Below, piece by piece: positions 14,908 through 22,150 of a stretch of DNA of 22,162 nucleotides. The stretch is from Thermoleophilia bacterium (GTDB taxonomy: Bacteria > Actinomycetota > Thermoleophilia > Gaiellales > JAICJC01): contig JAICJM010000047.1 in NCBI GenBank assembly GCA_025928435.1, forward strand, positions 1 through 22,162, in the 5' to 3' direction. The translations under genes and the position numbers were made by a program. A model generated the notes under the pieces. That model did no database searches. It worked only from the letters and a program-made list of their open reading frames with translations, and had not been told where the DNA came from. The first letter of the stretch is position 1, and every line of letters starts with the position of its first letter.

Positions 14908-15762
14908 ATGCGCATGACGCGACGACGCGCGGTCGCCGGACTTGGCGCCGCGGCCCTCGCGGCGGGCGGTGCGGCCGCCGGCGCCCGGCAACTTCCGGTG
15001 CATACCTGGTACGACGAGCTCACCGGCGCCTGCGGCCCCAGCGGGCCGTCGCCGCCGCGGATGGCGGGGACGCACGTCATCACCGGAACGCTGCACTCGA
15101 CCTCCGTGCCGGAGCCGGTCGGGTACGCCATCGGGCAGCCACCCGGGCACGCGGGCGGGGCGGCGGCGGTCTGCCTGCCCGGCCGCGGAAGCGACGCCGG
15201 GTGGGTGATGAACGTGCTCCACGCGGTCGACTTCGTCGCGGCCGCCGGCCTGAGATACGCGGTCGCCGCCGTCGACGGGGGCGAGAGCTACTGGCACCGC
15301 CGCGCCGACGGCGAGGATCGCATGCGGATGCTGGTCGACGACTTCCTGCCGCTGCTGCGGAGCAGGTTCGGGCTCGACCCGCGCGCGGTCATGGGCTGGT
15401 CGATGGGCGGCTACGGCGCGCTGCTGGCCGCCGAGCGCCATCCGGATCGCTTCCGGGCGGTGGCCGTCTCGAGCGCCGCGATCTGGCCGACGCACGCCCA
15501 GCAGCAATCGGCAGTGCCGGATGCCTTCGACGGCGCCGCGGACTTCGCCCGCAACGATGTGTTCGCCGGTGCCGGCCGGCTCGCGGGGACGTCGGTCTCG
15601 ATCCCTCGCGGCACCGCCGACCCGTTCATCGGCAACGACCGGTCGTTCGCCTCCCACCTGGCGCACCGCCCCGCCGGCCAGTTCACGGCGGGCTGCCACG
15701 ACGAGGACTTCTGGCGGCGGATGCTGCCCGCACAGGTGCGCTTCGTCGGCGGGTCGCTCTAG
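14908..15762 (+). CDS. Tat-exported alpha/beta-hydrolase esterase (esterase D/antigen 85-like)
   Basis: A 284-residue hydrolase probably acting outside the cytoplasmic membrane. The N-terminus has a twin-arginine signal (MTRRRAVAG, then an Ala/Gly-rich hydrophobic stretch at about 9-26). The fold is that of putative esterases: nucleophile Ser165 in GWSMGGYG (163-170), likely acid Asp238 in GTADPF, and likely His264 in CHDEDFWRRMLP. Activity on acyl or ester substrates is expected; a mycolyltransferase role is not supported. The ATG at 14908 is preceded by TACGGT ending 6 bases upstream and no Shine-Dalgarno, suggesting a leaderless mRNA; ATG 14914 is an alternative. Its TAG stop overlaps the stop of the convergent marR gene within CTAG (15759-15762). 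Confidence 0.78.
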   Translation: MRMTRRRAVAGLGAAALAAGGAAAGARQLPVHTWYDELTGACGPSGPSPPRMAGTHVITGTLHSTSVPEPVGYAIGQPPGHAGGAAAVCLPGRGSDAGWVMNVLHAVDFVAAAGLRYAVAAVDGGESYWHRRADGEDRMRMLVDDFLPLLRSRFGLDPRAVMGWSMGGYGALLAAERHPDRFRAVAVSSAAIWPTHAQQQSAVPDAFDGAADFARNDVFAGAGRLAGTSVSIPRGTADPFIGNDRSFASHLAHRPAGQFTAGCHDEDFWRRMLPAQVRFVGGSL

Positions 15763-16250
15763 CCCGGCTCCCGCTGCATCGCGGGGGCGTCCAGGATCCG
15801 GCCCAGGATGTCGCTCGCCCGGGCCATGTCCTCCGAGCCGATCTGGCCCCCGAGCTCGTTCGCCCATGCCCGTTGCGCGGCCTGGATCTGCGCCAGCGCA
15901 GCCGCGCCCGTCGGCGTGAGCTTGACGAGCTTCGCCCGCTTGTGGCCCGGGTTGTCCTCGTAGACGATGAGCCCGTCGCGCTCGAGCTCGTCGGCGACGC
16001 GCTGGACGCTCTGACGCGCGAAGCTCCATGCGCGGGCGATCCGGGCGACGCTCATCGGCTCCGACTCGACCGCCGCGAGCACGCGCCAGCGCGCGCTCGT
16101 CTGGCCCGCGGGGCGCGCGAGCGAGTCGCCCACCGCTTTCAGCGCGCCCTCCAGGCGGAACACCAGCACCACCAGCCGGCTCAGCGCCTCGCCCGCAGGT
16201 GTGCGGTCCGTATTGACAGCATCCTGTCGTTTTGATACTCTTCCACCCAT
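15759..16250 (-). CDS. MarR-family transcriptional regulator
   Basis: A 163-residue winged helix regulator. Helices from LSRLVVLVFRLEGALKAVGD start the dimer domain; the DNA-binding region is MSVARIARAWSFARQSVQRVADELERDGLI, followed by the wing YEDNPGHKRAKLVKLTPTG. Length is typical. The ATG at 16250 is the longest start, but its first 12 codons cover one of the two GACAG-N4-CTGTC operators, so a start further in is possible. It diverges from the VOC gene and very likely represses it and itself. The ligand is unknown; a small reactive compound handled by the VOC protein is plausible. Confidence 0.87.
   Translation of the reverse strand: MGGRVSKRQDAVNTDRTPAGEALSRLVVLVFRLEGALKAVGDSLARPAGQTSARWRVLAAVESEPMSVARIARAWSFARQSVQRVADELERDGLIVYEDNPGHKRAKLVKLTPTGAAALAQIQAAQRAWANELGGQIGSEDMARASDILGRILDAPAMQREPG
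16213..16241 (+). promoter_or_regulatory. Predicted promoter of the VOC gene
   Basis: TTGACA (16213-16218, perfect -35) and TACTCT (16236-16241, -10) are 17 bases apart, placing the transcription start near 16248. One repressor site overlaps the -35 and spacer; the other lies just past the start point. Confidence 0.65.
16215..16228. promoter_or_regulatory. MarR operator 1
   Basis: GACAG-CATC-CTGTC, a 5-base inverted repeat with a 4-base spacer. It overlaps the -35 box of the VOC promoter and the start of the marR frame. The same repeat occurs 39 bases downstream. Confidence 0.7.
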
Positions 16251-16253
16251 AAC

Positions 16254-16267
16254 GACAGCATACTGTC
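16254..16267. promoter_or_regulatory. MarR operator 2
   Basis: GACAG-CATA-CTGTC, differing from the first site only in the last spacer base. It lies just downstream of the predicted VOC transcription start and just upstream of the marR ATG, so binding would block both genes. Confidence 0.7.
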
Positions 16268-16282
16268 ACATCGAAAGGAGCG

Positions 16283-16660
16283 ATGCACCCCATGGACTGG
16301 AAGCTCGAACTGGTGACCGTTCCCGTGACCGACGTCGACCGGGCCAAGGCGTTCTACGTCGAGCAGGCCGGCTTCGTCGCCGACGGCGACCACTCCGTCG
16401 GCGAGGGCCTGCGGTTCGTGCAGCTGACGCCCCCCGGCTCGGCCTGCTCGATCGCCATCGGCACCGGCCTGACCGACACGGCGCCGGGAACCGCGAACTG
16501 CCAGATGGTCGTGGCCGACATCGACGACGCCCGCGCGGAGCTGCTCGGCCGCGGGCTCGAGGTGGGCGAGGTGCAGGACTTCCCCTGGGGCCGGTTCGTC
16601 TTCTTCGCCGACCCCGACGGCAACCGCTGGGCCGTCCAGCAGATCATCCGGGAGGGATAG
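16283..16660 (+). CDS. VOC-superfamily (glyoxalase/bleomycin resistance-type) protein
   Basis: A 125-residue protein with paired beta-alpha-beta-beta-beta modules: WKLELVTVPVTDVDRAKAFYVEQAGF at the start of module 1 and CQMVVADIDDARAELLGRGLEVGEV plus FFADPDGNRWAVQQI in module 2. Actinobacteria carry many such proteins; this one appears shorter than common relatives in the loop before the final DPDGN strand. The reaction is unknown (glyoxalase, dioxygenase or drug binding are all possible). AAAGGAG (16274-16280) is only 2 bases from the ATG at 16283 and 11 from the ATG at 16292, and the family usually starts MDWKLELV, so 16292 may be the true start. It is controlled by the divergent MarR gene. 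Confidence 0.82.
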   Translation: MHPMDWKLELVTVPVTDVDRAKAFYVEQAGFVADGDHSVGEGLRFVQLTPPGSACSIAIGTGLTDTAPGTANCQMVVADIDDARAELLGRGLEVGEVQDFPWGRFVFFADPDGNRWAVQQIIREG

Positions 16661-16670
16661 CCGGAACATC

Positions 16671-16701
16671 GGGGACTGTCCCACCCCCGGGGACAGTCCC
16701 C
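16671..16701. terminator. Hairpin between convergent VOC and ettA genes
   Basis: Perfect 12-base arms GGGGACTGTCCC (16671-16682) and GGGACAGTCCCC (16690-16701) flank ACCCCCG. It sits between the two convergent stop codons and could stop transcription both ways. It has no T-run, so it may instead be a dispersed palindromic repeat. Confidence 0.55.
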
Positions 16702-16716
16702 ACGATCCGCGATGAC

Positions 16717-18396
16717 CTACGGCCGCACGAGCGGCTTGTACTTGATGCGGTGCGGCTGGTCGGCCTCGGCCCCGAGCCGCTTGCGCCGGTTGTCCTCGTA
16801 CTCGTCGTAGGCGCCCTCGAACCAGACCACCTCGGAATCACCCTCGAACGCGAGGATGTGCGTCGCCACCCGGTCGAGGAACCAGCGATCGTGGCTGATC
16901 ACGACCGCGCAGCCGGCGAAGGAGACGAGCGCCTCCTCGAGCGCGCGCAGCGTGTCGACGTCGAGGTCGTTCGTGGGCTCGTCGAGCAGCAGCAGGTTCC
17001 CGCCCGAGCGCAGCAGCTTGGCCAGGTGGAGGCGGTTGCGCTCGCCGCCCGAGAGGTCGCCGACCCGCTTCTGCTGGTCGCCGCCGCGGAAGTTGAACGA
17101 CGCGACGTACGCCCGTGAGGCGATCTCGCGGGTGCCGACCGTGATCCGGTCCTTGCCCCCGCTGATCTCCTTCCACACCGTGTTGGCCGGATCGAGATCG
17201 GCGCGGGCCTGGTCGACGTATGCCAGCTCGACCGACGGCCCCACCCGCAGGTCGCCGTCGTCGGGCTCCTCCTGGCCGGCGATCATGCGGAAGAGCGTCG
17301 TCTTGCCGGCGCCGTTCGGGCCGATCACGCCGACGATGCCGCCCGCCGGGAGCGAGAAGTCGAGCCCGTCGATCAGCAGCCGGTCGCCGTACCCCTTGCG
17401 CAGGCCGGCGGCCTCGACGACGACGTCGCCCAGCCGCGGCCCGGCCGGGATGTGGATCTCGACCGTGTCGAGCTTGACGGCGGCATCCTCGGCCAGCAGC
17501 TGCTCGTAGGCGGCCACGCGGGCGCGGCTCTTGGCGTGGCGTGCGCGCGGCGCCATCCGCACCCACTCGAGCTCGCGCTGCAGTGTGCGCCGGCGGGCGG
17601 ACTCCTGCTTCTCCTCGACCGCGAGCCGCGCCTGCTTCTGCTCCAGCCAGGACGAGTAGTTGCCCTGGAACGGGATGCCGTGGCCGCGGTCGAGCTCGAG
17701 GATCCAGCCGGCGACGTTGTCGAGGAAGTAGCGGTCGTGGGTCACGGCCAGCACGGTGCCCGGGTAGTCGTCGAGGAAGCGCTCGAGCCAGGCGACCGAC
17801 TCGGCGTCCAGGTGGTTCGTCGGCTCGTCGAGCAGCAGCAGGTCGGGCGATGAGAGCAGCAGCCGGCACAGCGCGACGCGGCGGCGCTCGCCGCCGGAAA
17901 GGTTCGCGACGTTGGCGTCGGGCGGCGGCAGCCGCAGCGCATCCATCGCGATGTCGAGCATGCGGTCGAGGCTCCAGGCGTCGGTGCGGTCGATCCGGTC
18001 CTGCACCTCGCCCTGTTCGGAGAGCAGCGCCTGCATCTCGTCGTCCGACATCGGCTCGGCGAACTTCGCGGAAATCTCGTTGAAGCGGTCGAGCAGGGCG
18101 CGCTTCTCCGAGACGCCCTCCTCGACGTTGCCGCGAACGTCCTTGGCCGGGTCGAGCCCGGGCTCCTGCGGCAGGTAGCCGACGGTCGCGCCGGGGGCGA
18201 GCCGGGCCTCGCCGTTCGAGGGCTCGTCCAGGCCGGCCATGATCCGCAGGAGCGTCGACTTGCCGGCGCCGTTCGGGCCGAGCACGCCGATCTTCGCCCC
18301 CGGCAGGAACGAGAGCGAGATGTCGCGCAGCACCTGCCGGTCGGGGCCGTAGAACTTGTTGCAGCGGTACATGGAGTAGACGTAGGTCTGGCTCAT
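16717..18396 (-). CDS. ettA: Energy-dependent translational throttle protein EttA (ABC-F ATPase)
   Basis: A 559-residue ABC-F protein that binds the ribosomal E site and couples translation to the ATP/ADP ratio. There are two ABC domains and no membrane part. Domain 1: Walker [10 protein letters not shown] at 40-48, an arm insertion at about 94-137, signature LSGGE at 166-170, Walker [13 protein letters not shown] at 186-197 with catalytic Glu191. The PtIM linker at about 240-312 begins [14 protein letters not shown] and is rich in Arg/Lys. Domain 2: Walker [10 protein letters not shown] at 359-367, LSGGERNR and [12 protein letters not shown]. Length and linker match EttA rather than Uup or drug-resistance ABC-Fs. 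TATCCT ends 7 bases before the ATG and no Shine-Dalgarno is present, so the mRNA is probably leaderless. Confidence 0.95.
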   Translation of the reverse strand: MSQTYVYSMYRCNKFYGPDRQVLRDISLSFLPGAKIGVLGPNGAGKSTLLRIMAGLDEPSNGEARLAPGATVGYLPQEPGLDPAKDVRGNVEEGVSEKRALLDRFNEISAKFAEPMSDDEMQALLSEQGEVQDRIDRTDAWSLDRMLDIAMDALRLPPPDANVANLSGGERRRVALCRLLLSSPDLLLLDEPTNHLDAESVAWLERFLDDYPGTVLAVTHDRYFLDNVAGWILELDRGHGIPFQGNYSSWLEQKQARLAVEEKQESARRRTLQRELEWVRMAPRARHAKSRARVAAYEQLLAEDAAVKLDTVEIHIPAGPRLGDVVVEAAGLRKGYGDRLLIDGLDFSLPAGGIVGVIGPNGAGKTTLFRMIAGQEEPDDGDLRVGPSVELAYVDQARADLDPANTVWKEISGGKDRITVGTREIASRAYVASFNFRGGDQQKRVGDLSGGERNRLHLAKLLRSGGNLLLLDEPTNDLDVDTLRALEEALVSFAGCAVVISHDRWFLDRVATHILAFEGDSEVVWFEGAYDEYEDNRRKRLGAEADQPHRIKYKPLVRP

Positions 18397-18403
18397 GCGC
18401 AGC

Positions 18404-18409
18404 AGGATA
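18404..18409 (-). promoter_or_regulatory. Predicted -10 box of ettA (leaderless start)
   Basis: TATCCT on the minus strand ends 7 bases before the ettA ATG, the spacing expected if transcription starts at the start codon. It lies just downstream of the terminator-like hairpin at 18413-18443, which agrees with ettA having its own promoter. Confidence 0.45.
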
Positions 18410-18412
18410 TGT

Positions 18413-18443
18413 GCACCAAAAGGGGTCTGACCCCGTTTGGTGC
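18413..18443 (-). terminator. Hairpin after the small membrane protein gene, second copy of the 19-base core
   Basis: Outer arms GCACCAAA (18413-18420) and TTTGGTGC (18436-18443) enclose GGGGTC-T-GACCCC. On the minus strand, the sense of the preceding gene, the core reads ACGGGGTCAGACCCCTTTT, identical to 8531-8549, and begins 8 bases after the stop codon. The outer arms differ from the other copy yet still pair. Confidence 0.65.
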
Positions 18444-18444
18444 G

Positions 18445-18828
18445 TCAGCTGTGCCGCGACGACCAGGCGATGCCCAGGAGGGCCGCCGCCGCGAAGCCGG
18501 CCGCGCCCGACAGCATGCCGACGGCGACGCCGCCGCCGAGGTCGTTCACGCCGATCAGGCCGGGCCCGGCGATCAGGAAGACGGGCGTCAGCACGATGAT
18601 GCGGTCGCGCAGGTAGGCCCGCGGCCCCGCGGCCCAACAGGAGAAGCAGGCGACGCCGACGATCGCGGCCAGCGCCACGGCGACCCGGCCCCCGTTCAGC
18701 TCGGACAGGATCCCCAGCTTGCCCGCGACCAGGAGGGCGATCGCGGCGACGGCCAGGAAGGCGCCGCCGCCGGCCACGATCAGGTCGCGGCGGACGAGCC
18801 GGCGCAGCTGGTCGGGGGGCAGCGTCAC
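18445..18828 (-). CDS. Small multi-pass membrane protein of unknown function
   Basis: A 127-residue protein with four predicted membrane helices at about 16-38, 46-66, 75-93 and 98-120. The N-terminus (LPPDQLRRLVRRD) is polar and basic and a short WSSRHS tail ends the protein. I recognise no family or motif. The start is GTG at 18828, 31 bases after the stop of the upstream permease gene, so the two probably share a transcript; it could be an accessory membrane protein of that transporter, but this rests on position only. A terminator-like hairpin follows directly. Confidence 0.6.
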   Translation of the reverse strand: MTLPPDQLRRLVRRDLIVAGGGAFLAVAAIALLVAGKLGILSELNGGRVAVALAAIVGVACFSCWAAGPRAYLRDRIIVLTPVFLIAGPGLIGVNDLGGGVAVGMLSGAAGFAAAALLGIAWSSRHS

Positions 18829-18859
18829 GGTCGCGGACGCCGCCCCCCGTGGGGGCTGC

Positions 18860-20407
18860 TCAGTCGCCCTCGGCGGTCGCCGGGACGTCCGCCCGGTGCT
18901 CGCTCAGGACGTTGCCGTGATGCTGCTGGCGCCCGTAGTACAGGGCCAGGCCCGCGACCACCACGACGGCGATGGCGGTGATCGGCCCGTACTGCTGGTA
19001 CCACTTGGTGCCGTAGAAGTAGTCCCGCGGCCAGGCCAGGTTCACGGCCATCGACGCGCCGTAGACGATCGCGAGCACGTTCGTGAGGACCGCCCACCGG
19101 CCGAGGCTGAACAGACCGTCGCCGGAGCTGCGCAGGTTGGCCGGCCAGCGGTTGTTCAGCCGCTGCTGCAGGAGCGGGATCGTCACGCCCAGGTACGCCA
19201 GGTACATGAAGATGATCCCGAGGGCGACGATGACCTCGAACGCGTACTGGTTGTAGATGTTGAACGCCAGCACGAGCAGCGAGATCGCCCCGACCAGCAC
19301 GGCCGGGAACACCGGCACGCGCCGCGTCCCGGAGACGTGCGCGAGCCGGGAGCCGCCCGGCAGGTTGTCGTCCCGGCCCATCGCGAACAGGATCCGGACC
19401 GACATCGCGTGGATCGCGAGGCAGCAGACGAAGATGGAGACCGCCACGTCCGCCAGGAAGATCTTGCCCCAGGTGGATCCGAGCACGTCGGTGGTGATCG
19501 CGGGCAGCGAGAGCGTCGTGCTGTCCTTGAACAGGCCGCCGCTCACCGCCATCGTGCCGAACAGGATCAGCAGGAAGCCCATCGTCCCGGCGGTCGCCAG
19601 CGCCTGGAGGACGGCCCGGGGGGCCTTGCGGCGCGGGTCGTCGGTCTCCTCCGCGAGCGAGCCCGCGGTGTCGAAGCCGTACATGACGTACAGCGGCATG
19701 ATCGCGCCGACCAGGAGCGCCCCCAGGTAACCGAGAGTGTGGGCGCTGCCGGTGCCCGCGGTCGTCGTCAGGACGGTCTGCGGTCCACGGTTCGCATGCA
19801 CCAGGAACAGGATGATGAGGCCGGACGCGCCCACCAGCTCGGCGATGACGCCGATGTTGTTGATGCGCGCGAGCAGCTTGACGCCCGCCGCGTTGATGGT
19901 CGTCGTCAGGGCCACCATCACCATCGCCAGGACGATCGCGTTCTCGGCGAAGTCCTTGCTGTAGAGGTTGCCGGAGTTCGCGGACGACCCGATGATCTGG
20001 AAGTGGGTCGAGATCTGCGGCAGGATGACCTGCCAGGCGAGGGCCACGGCGGGCACCGTGATCACCTGCGCGCACAGGTACATCCAGCCCGTGTTCCAGG
20101 CCCAGGCCTTGGACGCGAGCTGCTTGGACCACTGGTACACCGAGCCCGCCAGGGGATAGTGGGCCGAGAGCTCGGCGAACTGGAGGGCGACCATGAACTG
20201 GCCGAACATGACGACGAGCCATGCCCAGGCGAACGCCGGGCCGGCGAAGATGAAGCCGAGCGCCGCCGTCTGGAACATGCCTGTCAGGATCGAGATGTAG
20301 CTGTAGCCGGCGGCGAACGACGAGAAGCTGCCGAGCGTACGGTGAAGCTCCTGCCGGTACCCGAACTGCGCCAGGTGATGGCTGTCCGGGTGGGAGCCTT
20401 CGTGCAT
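18860..20407 (-). CDS. APC-superfamily amino acid/amine permease (2.A.3.4-like)
   Basis: A 515-residue transporter with about 12 membrane helices. The N-terminus LAQFGYRQELHRTLGSFSSF followed by AAGYSYISILTGMFQ is typical of the amino acid/choline (ACT, 2.A.3.4) branch, whose members carry amino acids, GABA, polyamines or choline. PLAGSVYQWSKQLA and GFDTAGSLAEETDDPRRKAPRA are further family signatures. The C-terminal tail is hydrophilic. The substrate cannot be read from the sequence. A very strong Shine-Dalgarno (GGGAGGGGAGGG) precedes the ATG at 20407. A DasR/HutC-like palindrome lies about 33 bases upstream. Probably in one transcript with the small membrane protein downstream. Confidence 0.88.
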   Translation of the reverse strand: MHEGSHPDSHHLAQFGYRQELHRTLGSFSSFAAGYSYISILTGMFQTAALGFIFAGPAFAWAWLVVMFGQFMVALQFAELSAHYPLAGSVYQWSKQLASKAWAWNTGWMYLCAQVITVPAVALAWQVILPQISTHFQIIGSSANSGNLYSKDFAENAIVLAMVMVALTTTINAAGVKLLARINNIGVIAELVGASGLIILFLVHANRGPQTVLTTTAGTGSAHTLGYLGALLVGAIMPLYVMYGFDTAGSLAEETDDPRRKAPRAVLQALATAGTMGFLLILFGTMAVSGGLFKDSTTLSLPAITTDVLGSTWGKIFLADVAVSIFVCCLAIHAMSVRILFAMGRDDNLPGGSRLAHVSGTRRVPVFPAVLVGAISLLVLAFNIYNQYAFEVIVALGIIFMYLAYLGVTIPLLQQRLNNRWPANLRSSGDGLFSLGRWAVLTNVLAIVYGASMAVNLAWPRDYFYGTKWYQQYGPITAIAVVVVAGLALYYGRQQHHGNVLSEHRADVPATAEGD

Positions 20408-20439
20408 GCGCCCTCCCCTCCCTCTGCGGAGACGATCGT

Positions 20440-20449
20440 GGTCTAGACC
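20440..20449. promoter_or_regulatory. GntR (DasR/HutC-type) operator-like palindrome upstream of the permease
   Basis: GGTCTAGACC is a perfect palindrome. Extended on the minus strand it reads GCCGGTCTAGACCACG, which matches 13 of 16 positions of the Streptomyces dre consensus ACTGGTCTAGACCACT as I recall it. It is about 33 bases upstream of the permease start. A weak promoter, TTGACT (20484-20479) with GAACAT (20461-20456) at 17-base spacing, would start transcription at or beside it, so binding would repress. CTAG is rare in such GC-rich DNA. Confidence 0.5.
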
Positions 20450-20488
20450 GGCGGGATGTTCCCCGAGACGCAGGGGGAAGTCAATGCG

Positions 20489-20518
20489 GCGTGGGAGCCG
20501 GTCTCCCGGCTCCCACGC
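20489..20518 (-). terminator. Strong hairpin after the second permease gene
   Basis: Perfect 13-base arms GCGTGGGAGCCGG (20489-20501) and CCGGCTCCCACGC (20506-20518) around TCTC, beginning 10 bases after the minus-strand stop codon. No clear T-run follows; position and strength still favour a terminator or RNA 3'-end structure. Confidence 0.65.
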
Positions 20519-20527
20519 GGCACCGGC

Positions 20528-22150
20528 TCACTCGACCGGGATCTCGGAGTTGATCATCGCGAGGTCGATGCCCTCGCGCCGGCGCACGACCCGGCTGATC
20601 ACGTAGATGGCGATGGCGATCAGGTACAGCAGCGCCATGTACTTGAGCGAGTCGGAGTGGTTCACCCCGTAGGCGTCGGTGAAGAACCACTTGTACCCGC
20701 AGTAGGCCAGGAACCCGCCGAAGATCACGCCGGAGATGGACACGAGCGGGATGCCCGCCAGCTCGTACCTGGCGATCGGGGACGCCTGGTAGATCTCGCG
20801 CCGCCGCCAGGGCAGCACGATGGCCGAGAGCGTCGTGCCGAAGTAGGTGATCGCGATCACCACGGTCGCGTCGAGCGTGTAGCCGTAGAAGCTCGAGTTG
20901 TACGCGTACAGGTAGCTGATCGGGATCGACGGCACGAGCATCAGGAGCAGCGCGGCGACCGGGACATGGGTGCGGTCGTCGACCTTGGCCGCCCACTCGG
21001 GCAGGATCCGGTCGAACGCGGCCGCGAAGATCATCCGCGTCGACGAGAGGAACACGCTCCCGCACCAGCCGAAGAACCACAGCGAGAGCAGGAGCAGCAG
21101 GATCACCTGGAAGAACCCGTTCCCGATGAACATCGCCGCCAGCATGCCGGGATACGGGAACCAGTACGTGGGCGCCTTCGTCACCGAGGCCCAGTACTCA
21201 CCCGAGAGGACGCCGTAGAACGTGTAGCCCATCGCGTGCGCCATCGCGGCGAACGTGATGACGACGACGACCGTCGTGAACACGAGCGCCCCGCCCATCG
21301 CGTAGATGTTCTTGCGGAAGTCCGACGCCCCGCGCACCTCGCCGTACAGGGTCGCGCCCCAGTTCGGCCACAGGTTGTAGAAGAGCATGAACGGGATCAG
21401 CAGGAACGTGGCCTTGAGCGGGAACGCCCCGAAGCCCTTGTAGTCAAGGCCGGCCGACTTGCCCGCTGCGACGGTCTTCGCGTACGCGTTGGAGTCGTGG
21501 GAGCCGAAGATGTCGGTCTGCTTGTTGAACGCCGAGGCGAAGTCGCCCTTGCCGTGGAACAGGAACAGCGCCAGCATGATGATCAGGCCGAGGATGGCGC
21601 CGTAGAAGCACATCTTCTGGAACCGGGCGTAGTTGCGCATGCCGATCGAGACCGCGACGGCCGCGATGACGGCCGTCGCCAGCGAGGCGACGAAGATCCC
21701 CGTGCCGTGGAGGGGGTTCCACCAGGCCGCGTGGAACGTGCTCGTGCCGTTCTCGCCGAGCACGTTCAGGATCGGCTGGATGAACTCCAGGATCATGATG
21801 TTGGCGTAGATCGGGACCCAGTGCCACAGGATGAACCACCAGCCGGTGGCCGCCAGCACGAACCCGACGCCGCCGCCGAACACGCGCGACTGCCACACGT
21901 AGTCGCCGCCGGCCCGCGGCATCACCGCGATCAGCGACGCGTAGGTCAGCACCTCGAAGATGATGAACAGGCCCGAGAGGACGACCGCGGCGATCAGCCC
22001 CGCCGTGGGGAAGACGGCGATGCCGGTGAACGCGTATCCGAACCCGAGCGCCATCAGGTTGATGGCGAAGGCCGAGTAGATGAAGGCGTCGAACACCGAC
22101 CACCCCTTCACCAGGCCCGTCGCCTTGCGCACGAACATGGTGCGCTCCAT
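20528..22150 (-). CDS. APC-superfamily permease (amino acid/amine transporter)
   Basis: A 540-residue transporter with about 12-13 membrane helices. VMPRAGGDYVWQSRVFGGGVGF (in two parts, near 76-97) is the conserved APC helix 2-3 region, and SSTRMIFAAAFDRILPEWAAKVD is the typical cytoplasmic segment before helix 9. A hydrophilic insertion of roughly 55 residues (KGDFASAFNKQTDIF onward, about 201-235) is longer than usual. It is only distantly like the neighbouring permease, so the pair is not a recent duplication. The ATG at 22150 lies 12 bases from the window edge; ATG 22138 (MFVRKATGLVKGW) is an alternative and nearer to the usual family start. Substrate unknown; amino acids or amines are expected. 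A strong hairpin follows it. Confidence 0.87.
   Translation of the reverse strand: MERTMFVRKATGLVKGWSVFDAFIYSAFAINLMALGFGYAFTGIAVFPTAGLIAAVVLSGLFIIFEVLTYASLIAVMPRAGGDYVWQSRVFGGGVGFVLAATGWWFILWHWVPIYANIMILEFIQPILNVLGENGTSTFHAAWWNPLHGTGIFVASLATAVIAAVAVSIGMRNYARFQKMCFYGAILGLIIMLALFLFHGKGDFASAFNKQTDIFGSHDSNAYAKTVAAGKSAGLDYKGFGAFPLKATFLLIPFMLFYNLWPNWGATLYGEVRGASDFRKNIYAMGGALVFTTVVVVITFAAMAHAMGYTFYGVLSGEYWASVTKAPTYWFPYPGMLAAMFIGNGFFQVILLLLLSLWFFGWCGSVFLSSTRMIFAAAFDRILPEWAAKVDDRTHVPVAALLLMLVPSIPISYLYAYNSSFYGYTLDATVVIAITYFGTTLSAIVLPWRRREIYQASPIARYELAGIPLVSISGVIFGGFLAYCGYKWFFTDAYGVNHSDSLKYMALLYLIAIAIYVISRVVRRREGIDLAMINSEIPVE

Noticed and set aside
18860..22150. The two APC permeases as a recent tandem duplication
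   Set aside because: Their sequences differ throughout, including N-termini and insertion positions, so they are separate family members.
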